A DNA stretch of 64,000 bases, taken from contig CANJLW010000002.1 in NCBI GenBank assembly GCA_947475245.1, forward strand, positions 124,001 through 188,000, read 5' to 3'. Below are positions 37,267 through 46,414 of this stretch, in pieces; the first letter of the stretch is position 1; each line of letters begins with the position of its first letter. Under the pieces are notes generated by a model. It made no database searches. It was given only the letters and a program-made list of their open reading frames with translations, and was not told the origin of the DNA. The position numbers were made by a program, and so were the translations under genes. The DNA is from Acetobacteraceae bacterium (GTDB taxonomy: Bacteria; Pseudomonadota; Alphaproteobacteria; Acetobacterales; Acetobacteraceae).

Positions 37267-40200
37267 ATGGAACTCAATCGACGCGGTTTCATGCGGCTCA
37301 GCGGGGCGGCCCTCGCGGCGTCCAGCGTGGGCGCATTGGGCTTCGGTTCGTCCGGGGAGGCTCTGGCGTCCGCCGTTCGTCCCTATAAATTGGCGCGCAC
37401 AACGGAAACCCGGAACACCTGCACCTATTGCGCGGTGGCCTGCGGCATTCTGATCTACAGCCTGGGCGACGGCGCCAAGAATTCCAAGGCGACGATCACG
37501 CATATCGAGGGCGATCCCGATCACCCCGTGAACCGCGGCACGCTGTGCCCCAAGGGCGCAGCGTTGCTGGATGTCGTGCATTCGCCGACCCGGGTGAAAT
37601 ACCCGATGTATCGCGCCGCCGGCGAATCCGGGTTCAAGCGCGTGTCCTGGGATTTCGCGCTCGACCGCGTCGCGAAGCTGATGAAGGAAGATCGCGACAA
37701 GAACTTCATCGCCAAGAACGCCGCCGGGACGACGGTCAACCGCTGGACCACGACCGGCATGCTCGCGGCGTCGGCATCGTCGAACGAAACGGCCTTTGTC
37801 ACCTGGAAGGTCGCCCGCTCGTTCGGCATGGTCGTCTTCGATAATCAGGCCCGGGTTTGACACGGACCGACGGTAGCCAGTCTGGCTCCAACATTCGGTC
37901 GCGGCGCGATGACGAACACCTGGCAGGACATCAAGAATGCCAATGTGATCGTAGTCATGGGCGGCAATGCCGCCGAAGCCCATCCCTGCGGATTTAAGTG
38001 GGCCATCGAGGCGAAGGTCCATAACAAGGCCAAGCTGGTCGTGGTCGATCCGCGCTTCACGCGCACGGCCTCGGTCGCGGATTTGTATGCGCCGATCCGG
38101 CCCGGCACCGACATCGCCTTCCTGTTGGGGGTGATCCGGTATCTGCTGGAAAACGACGCCATCCAGCACGAATACGTCCGCGCCTTCACCAACGCTTCGC
38201 TGATCGTCAAGGAAAGCTACGGCTTCACCGACGGGCTGTTCTCCGGCTGGTCCACCGACAAGCAGGACTATGACCGCGCAAGCTGGGCCTACGACGTGGG
38301 CGAAGACGGGTTCGCCAAATCGGACCCGACCTTCCAGCACCCGAACTGCGTGATGAACCTGCTCAAGGCCCATGTCGCGCGTTATACGCCGGAGATGGTT
38401 TCTCGCATCTGCGGCACGCCCAAGGACGCGTTCCTGCAGGTCTGCGCGCTGTTTGCCTCCACATCCGCGCCCGACAAGGCGCTGACCAGCATGTATGCGC
38501 TGGGTTGGACACAGCATTCCGTGGGCAGCCAGAACGTGCGCGCCATGGCGATGGTGCAGTTGCTGCTGGGCAATATCGGCGTCGCCGGTGGCGGGATGAA
38601 CGCCTTGCGCGGGCATTCCAACATTCAGGGGCTGACCGATATCGGACTGCTGTCGAACCTGATGCCGGGATACCTGACCCTGGGTCGCGACTTCGACACC
38701 AGCTTCGAGGAGTATATGAAAACGCGGCTGTTCAAGCCGCAGCGCGCCGGTCAGACCAGCTATTGGCAGAACTACAAGAAGTTCTTCGTCAGCTTCCAGA
38801 AGTCGGTCTATGGGGCGGCGGCGACGGCCGAGAACGATTGGGCCTACGACTACCTGCCCAAGCTGGATGTCCCCGGCTACGACATCCTGCGCGCGTTCGA
38901 CATGATGCATAACGGCAAGATCAACGGCTATATCTGCCAAGGCTTCAACCCGCTGCAATCCTTCCCGAACAAGAAGAAAATTCGGGCGGCGCTGGGTAAG
39001 TTGAAGTTCCTGGTGGTGATGGATCCGCTGGAAACCGAAACCGCGAAGTTCTTCGAAAACCACGGCGATAAGAACCCATCGGACCCGTCGAAGATTTCCA
39101 CGGAAGTCTTCATGCTGCCGACAAGCTGCTTCGCCGAGGAAGACGGCAGCCTGACGAACTCCTCCCGCTGGATTCAGTGGCACTGGAAAGCCGCCGAACC
39201 GCCGGGTGAGGCGAAACCCGACATCGCCATCATGTCCGGCATCTACAGCCGCATGAAGGCGATGTATGCCAAGGACGGCGGCGCTTTCCCCGATCCGATC
39301 CTGAACCTGACCTGGAACTATACCAACCCGGACAGCCCGGGCCCGGATGAGATCGCCAAGGAGATCAACGGGCGCGCCCTGCAGGAGGTTAAAGACGCCT
39401 CCGGCGCGGTGACCCTGCGCGCCGGGCAGTTGCTCGACGGCTTCGCGCAACTGCGCGACGACGGCTCGACAGCCTGTGGTTGCTGGATCTACTCCGGCAT
39501 GTGGACCGAGCGCGGCAATATCATGGCGCGCCGCGACGCGACCGACCCGCGCGAACAAGGCCTGGCGCCGAACTGGGCCTTTGCCTGGCCCGCCAACCGG
39601 CGGATCATGTACAATCGCGCCAGCGCCGACGCGAACGGCAAGCCGTGGAACCCGAAGAAGCCGTTGATCGCCTGGAACGGCAGCAAATGGGATGGGATCG
39701 ACGTGCCCGACTTCGCGCCGACCTCCAACCCGTCGGCCGGCGTCAGCCCGTTCATCATGAATCAGGACGGTCTGGGGCGCCTGTTCACCCTGGCGGCGCT
39801 GCGCGAAGGACCATTCCCGGAACATTACGAGCCGATGGAAAGCCCGGTCCTGAACTCGCTGCACCCCAAGGTGTCGGCGAACCCGATGACGCGCGTATTC
39901 CCCGGCGATCGGGCCGATTTCGGCACCGTCGACAAGTTCCCCTTCGTCGCCACCACCTATCGCCTGACGGAGCATTTCCACTACTGGACCAAGCACGCCA
40001 AGATCAATGCCATCCTCCAGCCGGAGGAATTCATTGAAATCGGCGAAGTCCTGGCGAAGGAAAAAGGGATCGCCAACGGCGACTGGGTGCGCCTCAGCTC
40101 GCAGCGCGGCTTCGTCATCGTCAAGGCCTGCGTCACCAAGCGACTGAAACCCATGACGGTGGACGGTAAACAGACCCATACCATCGGCTTCCCGATCCAT

Positions 40201-40338
40201 TGGGGCTTTACCGGCAGCGCAAAGAAAGGCTTCGGCGCGAATACGCTGACGCCGTTCGTCGGCGACGCGAACACGGAAACGCCGGAGTTCAAGGCGTTCC
40301 TGGTGAACGTCGAAAAAACCAACCCACCCGTGGCCTGA
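37267..40338 (+). CDS. fdhA: formate dehydrogenase-N/O alpha subunit, selenoprotein
   Basis: One 1023-residue selenoprotein read through the TGA at 37858-37860, which encodes selenocysteine 198. It has a Tat signal (RRGFMRLSG), a [4Fe-4S] site (CTYCAVACG with GTLCPKG), and the Sec motif [23 protein letters not shown], the same context as E. coli FdnG/FdoG, whose length (about 1015) it matches. The molybdopterin-binding domains follow, ending [11 protein letters not shown]. It oxidises formate in the periplasm on a Mo/W bis-MGD centre and passes electrons to fdhB. Gene callers that stop at TGA split it in two. AAGGTG is the ribosome site. Confidence 0.95.
37858..37900 (+). promoter_or_regulatory. 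bacterial SECIS element in fdhA mRNA
   Basis: Starting at the TGA, 11 nt precede an apical hairpin: GG (37872-37873), a bulged T at 37874, AGCC (37875-37878), loop AGTCT, GGCT, CC (to 37889). The bulged U and the 11-nt spacing match the E. coli fdhF/fdnG SECIS read by SelB. A lower stem pairs GACCGA at 37865-37870 with TCGGTC at 37895-37900. All bases also encode the conserved [13 protein letters not shown]. Confidence 0.85.
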
Positions 40339-40351
40339 AGGAGAGCACATC

Positions 40352-41257
40352 ATGGCAAACCTTCAGTCCCTCGACATCCTCCGCAGTTCGGCATCCACCG
40401 AAACGCCGTCGCGCATCCGTGAACAGCCCGAAGTCGCCAAGCTGATCGATGTCTCCCGCTGCATCGGCTGCAAGGCGTGTCAGGCCGCCTGCATGGAGTG
40501 GAACGACCTCCGCCCGGAGATGGAGGATTTCACCGGCGTCTACGACAATCCCTCCGACCTCAACCCCTCCACCTGGACGCTGATGCGCTTCACGGAATGG
40601 GAGAACGAGGCCGGCAATCTGGAGTGGCTGATCCGCAAGGACGGCTGCATGCATTGCAGCGATCCCGGCTGTCTCAAGGCCTGCCCCTCGCCGGGCGCGA
40701 TCGTGCAGTACAGCAACGGCATCGTCGATTTCGTCAGCGAGAACTGCATCGGCTGCGGCTATTGCGTCAAAGGCTGTCCGTTCAACATCCCGCGCATCAG
40801 CACCGCCGACAGCAAGGCCTATAAATGCACGCTCTGCTCCGACCGCGTCGCGGTGGGACAGGCGCCGGCCTGCGCCAAGGCCTGCCCGACGGGCGCGATC
40901 CAGTTCGGATCGAAGTCCGACATGCAGGAACTGGCGCATGAACGGATCATCGACCTGAACGAGCGCGGCTTCAAACAGGCCGGGCTGTATGATCCGGAAG
41001 GCGTCGGCGGCACGCATGTGATGTACGTGCTTCACCACGCCGACAAGCCGCAAATCTATGCCAACCTGCCGGACAAGCCGCACATCAGCCGGTTGGTCCA
41101 ACTGTGGAAGGGCATGTTCAAGCCGATCGCGCTGGCGGGTCTGGCCTTCACCGCGGTCGCCGGGTTCTTCCACTACGTCGTCGCCGGCCCGAATGAGGTC
41201 CAGCCGGAAGATGAGGAACACGGCCGCAAGGCGTTGGACGGAAAGGACCGGGCATGA
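40352..41257 (+). CDS. fdhB: formate dehydrogenase beta subunit (iron-sulfur)
   Basis: 301 residues with four ferredoxin-type cysteine sets: [11 protein letters not shown] near residue 37, [13 protein letters not shown] near 99, [17 protein letters not shown] near 132 and [20 protein letters not shown] near 159. A C-terminal membrane helix ([20 protein letters not shown] near 255) anchors it, as in FdnH/FdoH. It carries electrons from the selenoprotein subunit to the cytochrome. It starts 14 bp after fdhA with AAGGAGAG upstream, and its stop overlaps the cytochrome start (ATGA). Confidence 0.95.
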   Translation: MANLQSLDILRSSASTETPSRIREQPEVAKLIDVSRCIGCKACQAACMEWNDLRPEMEDFTGVYDNPSDLNPSTWTLMRFTEWENEAGNLEWLIRKDGCMHCSDPGCLKACPSPGAIVQYSNGIVDFVSENCIGCGYCVKGCPFNIPRISTADSKAYKCTLCSDRVAVGQAPACAKACPTGAIQFGSKSDMQELAHERIIDLNERGFKQAGLYDPEGVGGTHVMYVLHHADKPQIYANLPDKPHISRLVQLWKGMFKPIALAGLAFTAVAGFFHYVVAGPNEVQPEDEEHGRKALDGKDRA

Positions 41258-41883
41258 AAACCCCTCCCGGTTCCGTCTCCCGCTACACCACCGCGGCCCG
41301 CATCAATCACTGGATCACCGCCGCCTGCCTGATTCTGCTGGCGCTGTCCGGCATGGCGCTGTTCCATCCGTCGCTGTTCTTCCTGACCGGGCTGTTCGGC
41401 GGCGGAGCCTATACCCGCGCCATCCATCCCTGGTTCGGCTCTGTCCTGCTGGTCAGCTTCGGCATTCTGTTCATCCGCTTCGTGCGCTTCAACCTGTGGA
41501 ACAGCGACGATAATCGCTGGATGGGTAAGATCGGCCGGGTGCTGGCGAACGACGAAGAAAACGTGCCGGAAGTCGGGCGCTACAACGCCGGCCAAAAGCT
41601 CGTGTTCTGGGGCATGACGCTGCTGATCCTGGCCCTGTTCGGCAGCGGCATCGTGATCTGGGATGTGTATTTCGCGAAATACACGCTGATCGGCCAGAAG
41701 CGCATCGCCGCCGTGGTGCACAGCCTCGCCGCCGTCGGGATCATCGGCATCTGGATCGTTCACGTCTACGCGGCGCTTTGGATCAAGGGCACGATCTCCG
41801 CGATGATGCGCGGCAGTGTTTCGGCCGGCTGGTCGTGGCGGCACCACCGCAAGTGGCTGCGTGAAACCGCGGGACGCCGATAA
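41254..41883 (+). CDS. fdoI: formate dehydrogenase gamma subunit, cytochrome b556
   Basis: 209 residues with four membrane helices ([82 protein letters not shown]). Heme-ligand histidines sit in RINHW near the N terminus, in AIHPW, and in [10 protein letters not shown] and IVHVYAAL, as in FdoI/FdnI. It hands electrons to the quinone pool. The ATG overlaps the fdhB stop by 4 bp. Confidence 0.93.
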   Translation: MKTPPGSVSRYTTAARINHWITAACLILLALSGMALFHPSLFFLTGLFGGGAYTRAIHPWFGSVLLVSFGILFIRFVRFNLWNSDDNRWMGKIGRVLANDEENVPEVGRYNAGQKLVFWGMTLLILALFGSGIVIWDVYFAKYTLIGQKRIAAVVHSLAAVGIIGIWIVHVYAALWIKGTISAMMRGSVSAGWSWRHHRKWLRETAGRR

Positions 41884-41912
41884 TCGCTATCGATCGGCCT
41901 TCCCGCTCCCGC

Positions 41913-42788
41913 GTGTCGGGTGAGTTCGGCGATCTGCCGACGGGTGTGATCGCGCAGCCCGATCCCGTCATTCTGCCGCGAGCGGATCGACTGTTCGCGA
42001 CCCGCGCCTCTCGGCTGCGCCATCTGTCCGAAGGCCACCCCATGGCCGATTGGCTGCGCTTCATGGCCGGCCTCGCGGATGCCCAACATGACGCGGTCGC
42101 CGCCGTTGTCGCCCCCGCCGTCGCCATCCTGCCGCATACCCCGCCGCTGGATGGCCCCGCCCATCCACGTGACCCGTCCTGGCGGCGCGCCCTTGCCCGC
42201 ATCCTGGTCGAACCCGCCGATCCCGCTTTGCCGGATCAGACCCGGCAGGTCATGGCCGCCCTGCGCGATCGCGACCCCGAACCTTTGGCCGCCGCCTGGC
42301 TCGCGGGTGTCGTCCCGGCGACGGAGGCAGGGCCGGCGATGTTCGTCGCCGCCGCGTTACAGGTCTATTTCGCCGCCGTCGCGGCCACCCTGCCGGTGGG
42401 CGATATCGCGCTGCTGGCACAGCGCGGCCTTTGCCCGGTCTGCGGCTCCGCCCCCGTCGCGGGGGTGATCACCGGCGCGGGCAAGGCACCCGGCACGCGC
42501 TATCTCCATTGCGGCCTCTGCGCCACCGCCTGGAACCATGTCCGCGTCGCCTGTATCGGCTGCGGCGAGTCAAAATCGCTCACCCTGCAGGAAATCGAGG
42601 GCGGCAACGGCGCGGTCATGGCCGAAACCTGCGACGCCTGTATGGGCTACGCGAAGATGCTGTATCAGGCGAAGGATATGCAGGTGGACCCGATGGCCGA
42701 CGATCTGGCGTCATTGGGTCTCGACATCCTGGTGGGGGAAGCGGGATGGTCCCGGCTTGCCGCCAATCCGCTGGTGCTGGCCGGATAG
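41913..42788 (+). CDS. fdhE: formate dehydrogenase accessory protein FdhE
   Basis: 291 residues from a GTG at 41913. The C-terminal rubredoxin-like zinc/iron fingers are clear: CPVCGSAPVAG near residue 174, CGLCATAWNHVRVACIGCGE near 200, and CDACMGYAKMLY near 237. FdhE is needed for formate dehydrogenase activity and may help sulfur or oxygen-sensitive maturation of the periplasmic enzyme. It lies 29 bp after the cytochrome gene and 49 bp before selB. Confidence 0.92.
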   Translation: MSGEFGDLPTGVIAQPDPVILPRADRLFATRASRLRHLSEGHPMADWLRFMAGLADAQHDAVAAVVAPAVAILPHTPPLDGPAHPRDPSWRRALARILVEPADPALPDQTRQVMAALRDRDPEPLAAAWLAGVVPATEAGPAMFVAAALQVYFAAVAATLPVGDIALLAQRGLCPVCGSAPVAGVITGAGKAPGTRYLHCGLCATAWNHVRVACIGCGESKSLTLQEIEGGNGAVMAETCDACMGYAKMLYQAKDMQVDPMADDLASLGLDILVGEAGWSRLAANPLVLAG

Positions 42789-42837
42789 GTCGCGGACCGC
42801 TGGCGGACGAACGCGAACGGTGGCTTAATCCCGGCCA

Positions 42838-44721
42838 ATGATTATCGGCACCGCCGGCCATGTCGATCATGGCAAGACCGCGCTCGTGAAAGCCCTGACC
42901 GGCGTGGACGCCGATCGTCTCGCCGAGGAAAAGCGACGCGGCATCACCATCGATCTGGGCTATGCCTATACCGACGATTTCGGCTTCGTCGACGTCCCCG
43001 GCCATGAGCGTTTCGTCCACACCATGCTCGCCGGGGCCGGCGGTATCGACGCCGCGCTGTTCGTCGTCGCGCTCCCCGAAGGGATACGCCCGCAAACCGT
43101 CGAACATGCGCGCATCCTCGACCTGCTGGGCATCGATCGCGGCGTCGTGGCGCTGACGAAAGCCGATCTGACCCCCGAGCGCACCCCGGTCGTCACCGCT
43201 GAACTGCGCGCTTTGCTCGCCGGTAGCGGACTGGCCGACGCGCCGATCCTGCCGGTTTCGGCCCTGACCGGCGCCGGTCTGCCCGCCCTGCGCGACGCCC
43301 TGCGCGCCCTCGGCGGTAAGCCGCGCGATACCGACGGCCATCCCCGCCTCGCCATCGATCGGGTCTTTACCCTGACCGGTGCCGGGCTGATCGTGACCGG
43401 CACGCTCATCGCCGGGCGTATCGCGCTGGAAGACCGGCTGATCCTGTCGCCCTCGGGGATCGAGGTCCGCGTGCGCGGCCTGCACGCGCAGAACAAGCCG
43501 GCGGAAGCCGCGTGCGCCGGGCAGCGGGTCGCGCTCAACCTGACCGGCCCGCGCCTGTCCAAGGACGCCGTCGCGCGCGGCCATTGGGTGCTGCATCCCG
43601 ACATCCACGCTCCAACCTTTCAAATCGACGCCCGTATTCATCTCCTCGCCGATGCGCGCTCCCTTAAAAACGACACCCAGGTGCATCTGCATCTGGGGGC
43701 GGAGCACGTCCCGGCACGGATGATCCTGCTCGATGCCGACCGGCTGGAACCGAACGGTTCGGCGTTGGTCCGGCTGACGGCGGCGCGACCGATCGGTGCC
43801 CTGGCGCGCGATCGGCTGGTCCTGCGCGATGCCGCCGCGACCCAAACGATCGGCGGCGGCTCGGTCGTCGATCCCTTCCCGCCGCGACGGGGCAGGCGCA
43901 CCCCGCAACGTCTTGCGCGCCTCCTCGCGCTCGACGCACCCGATGCGATGACGGCGCTGCATGCCGCGCTGGCGCACCCGCCGCATTGGTTGGAATGGCC
44001 CGCCTTCGCGCGCGCCTGGAACCTCCGCGCGCCGGATCGTGACGCCTTGCCGGAGATTGTCGGGGCGGTGCTCGCCGGCGACCTGGTGCTGGATCGAGCC
44101 GCGTTCGACACACTGCGCGCCGCCATCGTCGCGACGCTGACCGATCATCATCGGAACGAACCCGATCAACCCGGCTTACAGCCGGAGCGTCTGCGCCTGA
44201 CGTTGACCGAACGCCCGCCGGCCGCGGCGTTTCGCGCCATCGCCGATATCCTGGCCCGCGACGGCACGATCGCGCGCGACGGACCCTGGCTGCGCCTGCC
44301 CGATCACCGGGTGCGCCTGTCGCCGACCGATGAAGCACTCTGGGCGGCCGCTCGCGCGATGATCGCGGCGGAGCGCTTCCGTCCGCCCCGCGTGCGCGAT
44401 ATCGCCAAGGCGGTCGGCGTCGCGGAACCCGCCGCGCGCGGCAGCTTCAAGCGTTTGCAGCGCCTGGGACAGGTGATCGAACTGGCGCAGGATCACTTCT
44501 TCCTGCGCGAGACGGTCGCGGAAATGGCGCATATCGCGCGCGACGCGGTGGACGAGACCGGGTTGCTGACGGCGGCGGCCTTCCGCGATCGGCTGGATAA
44601 CGGCCGCAAGGTCGCCATTCAGATCCTGGAGTATTTCGACCGCGTGGGCCTCACCATCCGTCAGGGCGATCACCGCACCGTGCGGGCGGATCGCCTGACG
44701 ATGTTTGGCGAGCCGGACTGA
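42838..44721 (+). CDS. selB: selenocysteine-specific elongation factor SelB
   Basis: 627 residues. The GTPase domain opens MIIGTAGHVDHGKTALVKALTG with G1, then RGITIDLGYA (switch I), DVPGHERFV (G3) and TKAD (G4). Domains II and III follow, and the C-terminal half holds the winged-helix domains that bind the SECIS hairpin (FRPPRVRDIAKAVGVAEPA, GLLTAAAFRDRLDNGRKVAIQILEYFDRVG). It brings Sec-tRNA to the UGA of fdhA. Its presence beside fdhA supports genuine recoding of codon 198. selA, normally its neighbour, is not here. Confidence 0.95.
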   Translation: MIIGTAGHVDHGKTALVKALTGVDADRLAEEKRRGITIDLGYAYTDDFGFVDVPGHERFVHTMLAGAGGIDAALFVVALPEGIRPQTVEHARILDLLGIDRGVVALTKADLTPERTPVVTAELRALLAGSGLADAPILPVSALTGAGLPALRDALRALGGKPRDTDGHPRLAIDRVFTLTGAGLIVTGTLIAGRIALEDRLILSPSGIEVRVRGLHAQNKPAEAACAGQRVALNLTGPRLSKDAVARGHWVLHPDIHAPTFQIDARIHLLADARSLKNDTQVHLHLGAEHVPARMILLDADRLEPNGSALVRLTAARPIGALARDRLVLRDAAATQTIGGGSVVDPFPPRRGRRTPQRLARLLALDAPDAMTALHAALAHPPHWLEWPAFARAWNLRAPDRDALPEIVGAVLAGDLVLDRAAFDTLRAAIVATLTDHHRNEPDQPGLQPERLRLTLTERPPAAAFRAIADILARDGTIARDGPWLRLPDHRVRLSPTDEALWAAARAMIAAERFRPPRVRDIAKAVGVAEPAARGSFKRLQRLGQVIELAQDHFFLRETVAEMAHIARDAVDETGLLTAAAFRDRLDNGRKVAIQILEYFDRVGLTIRQGDHRTVRADRLTMFGEPD

Positions 44722-44807
44722 AAATAAGCTGCAACATACAGGAATATTCGGCCCGATTCGGCGTCCGATGATCAGGCGCCGGTTGCCCCCCCAATGCCTC
44801 ACGGCAT

Positions 44808-44831
44808 ACCAATCATAAGCCCCGGATTGGT
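44808..44831. terminator. 7-bp stem-loop downstream of selB
   Basis: ACCAATC at 44808-44814 pairs with GATTGGT at 44825-44831 around a 10-nt loop. It sits between convergent selB and the NUDIX gene. There is no T-run on either side, so it may be a weak bidirectional terminator. The 136-bp gap was examined for selC; no cloverleaf was found. Confidence 0.4.
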
Positions 44832-44857
44832 TCGACCGGCGTCTACCTTTGGTCTGC

Positions 44858-45289
44858 CTAAGCCAACAGGCCGCGCGCGATGCCGATGATGCGGTGTGCT
44901 TCGCTCCACAGCGCATAGGGTTCCAGGGCGTCCATGTCCGCCCATTCCACTTCACTGACGTCGGAGCCCGCGACCGCTTCGCCGCTTTGCCAACGCGCCG
45001 CGAAATCCAGGATCGTGTAGTGAAACTGCACCCGTCCGGCGGCATCGCGTCGGATCGTATCGACATGGGCGCAGAAATGCAGATCGCCCACGACCAGCGC
45101 CGTTTCTTCCGCGAGTTCACGCCGAGCGGCGTCCTCGCAGGTCTCGCCGACGTCCTGGGCACCGCCGGGAAGGGTCCAACTGCCGATATTCGGTGCCTTG
45201 CCGCGTCGGCACAGCAGCACCTGATTGCCCTTGATGACGACGATGCCGATGCCGACGATCGGTCGTTGCGGATATTCCCGGTCGCTCAT
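44858..45289 (-). CDS. NUDIX hydrolase
   Basis: 143 residues from an ATG at 45289 that overlaps the stop of the upstream DUF4340 gene (ATGA). The Nudix box is complete near residues 43-65 (GGAQDVGETCEDAARRELAEE). Overall it resembles MutT-like or ADP-sugar pyrophosphatase members that hydrolyse NDP-linked substrates. The coupling to the gliding-type ABC genes suggests shared transcription rather than a known shared pathway. The substrate is unknown. Confidence 0.88.
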   Translation of the reverse strand: MSDREYPQRPIVGIGIVVIKGNQVLLCRRGKAPNIGSWTLPGGAQDVGETCEDAARRELAEETALVVGDLHFCAHVDTIRRDAAGRVQFHYTILDFAARWQSGEAVAGSDVSEVEWADMDALEPYALWSEAHRIIGIARGLLA

Positions 45290-46341
45290 GGCTTGGCCGG
45301 TTCGGCTGTCGGTTCCGGTTCGGGTTCCGGCTTTTCCGCCGCTTTCAGGTCTTCGATGGTCGGCACGAAGGCTTTTTCCTTCCACGATCCCACCTGATAC
45401 GACCAGCCGCCCAGGCGTTGCGCCAGCCGTTCGGCGTCGGGCTTCGCCTTGTCCTCGGTCGCGGTGACGGCGAAGCGAACCCAGATGTCCTTATCGGCGC
45501 GCAGCACCCGCGCCGCGACGGTCATGCCGTCGGTCAGGGTGAACACGGCCTGCCCGATTTCCTCGCCGGGGGCGTCGGCATCGGGACGCACGTCCTGGAA
45601 CGTCAGGGATTCCAGCGCGCGGGCGACGTCCTCGACCTTGTAATCTTCCAACCGGGGATGATCCGTCGGGGAGGTCAGCACCAGCTTGCCGTCTTCCTGG
45701 CCGAAGATCAGCACATCCGAGCCGCGCGTGCTGACGACGCCGGAGACACGCTTGTGCTCGATATTGACGACATCGCGATCCAGCCAAAGCTGCGGATCGG
45801 CGTCGGCCTGCAGATTGCCTTCCGCGAGCCAGGTCTGCGCCTCTCCGGGGCGGCGGACATAGACCTGTTCAGGCACTTTGCCCTGGGTGCGCACGCGGCG
45901 GTGGCCGACGATCACATCGACGATCGGCTGCCCGGCGGCGTTCAGCACGCGCAGGCGGTTGGAGCCCGCGTTGGCGCTTTCGGCGTCTTCCACGCCCAGC
46001 CGCGCGTATTGCTCGGCGTCGGCGGTGCGGGCTTCGATCAGGCGCAGTTCGGTCAGGCTGGTCAGCATGGCGCGCAGCTTGCTGTCCTGCAGTCGGTAGC
46101 CGCCGCGATCGGCGATGCCCCATTGGCCGGAGGCCGCGCGATTCAGGACAGTGGTCTTGCCTTTGTTCACGACCTCGATCCTTGCCGCGTCGCGCAGCTT
46201 GGGGGCGAGGTCGGGGAACATCAGCGCGCCGGCGTCGATGGCGCGTTGCTGCGTTGGGGTGGTCGCGGAGCCGAAATACCAGCCGCCGCCGATAGCAAGC
46301 GCGCCCGCGACGATCAGTCCGGCCAGGGAAGCGGGTTTCAT
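45286..46341 (-). CDS. DUF4340 domain-containing protein
   Basis: 351 residues with an N-terminal membrane anchor (ASLAGLIVAGALAIGGGWYFGS) and a largely beta-rich body (TTVLNRAASGQWGIADRGGYRLQDSKLRAMLTSL; VYVRRPGEAQTWLAEGNL; YKVEDVARALESLTFQDV) typical of DUF4340. The C-terminal tail is Pro/Glu-rich. DUF4340 proteins regularly follow GldA/GldF/GldG-type ABC genes, and this one does too, 73 bp after gldG. They are thought to be periplasmic partners of the transporter; the role is not established. Confidence 0.85.
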   Translation of the reverse strand: MKPASLAGLIVAGALAIGGGWYFGSATTPTQQRAIDAGALMFPDLAPKLRDAARIEVVNKGKTTVLNRAASGQWGIADRGGYRLQDSKLRAMLTSLTELRLIEARTADAEQYARLGVEDAESANAGSNRLRVLNAAGQPIVDVIVGHRRVRTQGKVPEQVYVRRPGEAQTWLAEGNLQADADPQLWLDRDVVNIEHKRVSGVVSTRGSDVLIFGQEDGKLVLTSPTDHPRLEDYKVEDVARALESLTFQDVRPDADAPGEEIGQAVFTLTDGMTVAARVLRADKDIWVRFAVTATEDKAKPDAERLAQRLGGWSYQVGSWKEKAFVPTIEDLKAAEKPEPEPEPTAEPAKP

Positions 46342-46414
46342 GGCGTTTTGGTTCCCAGTTCAGACAGCATTCCGACCGCGCCCGTCATGACCGAGCCGCT
46401 GCGCGAAACGACTC

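Noticed and set aside
37858-37860. fdhA as a frameshift or nonsense pseudogene
   Set aside because: The frame continues without shift, the context matches known Sec sites, a SECIS follows, and selB is adjacent.
37189-40353. 1054-codon open frame antisense to fdhA
   Set aside because: It is a GC-driven shadow of fdhA; the product is low in recognisable motifs, and the sense strand encodes a complete, well-known enzyme.
44722-44857. Possible selC (tRNA-Sec) after selB
   Set aside because: GGTTCGA occurs at 44829-44835, but no T-arm, 8-bp acceptor or TCA anticodon loop could be paired on either strand.
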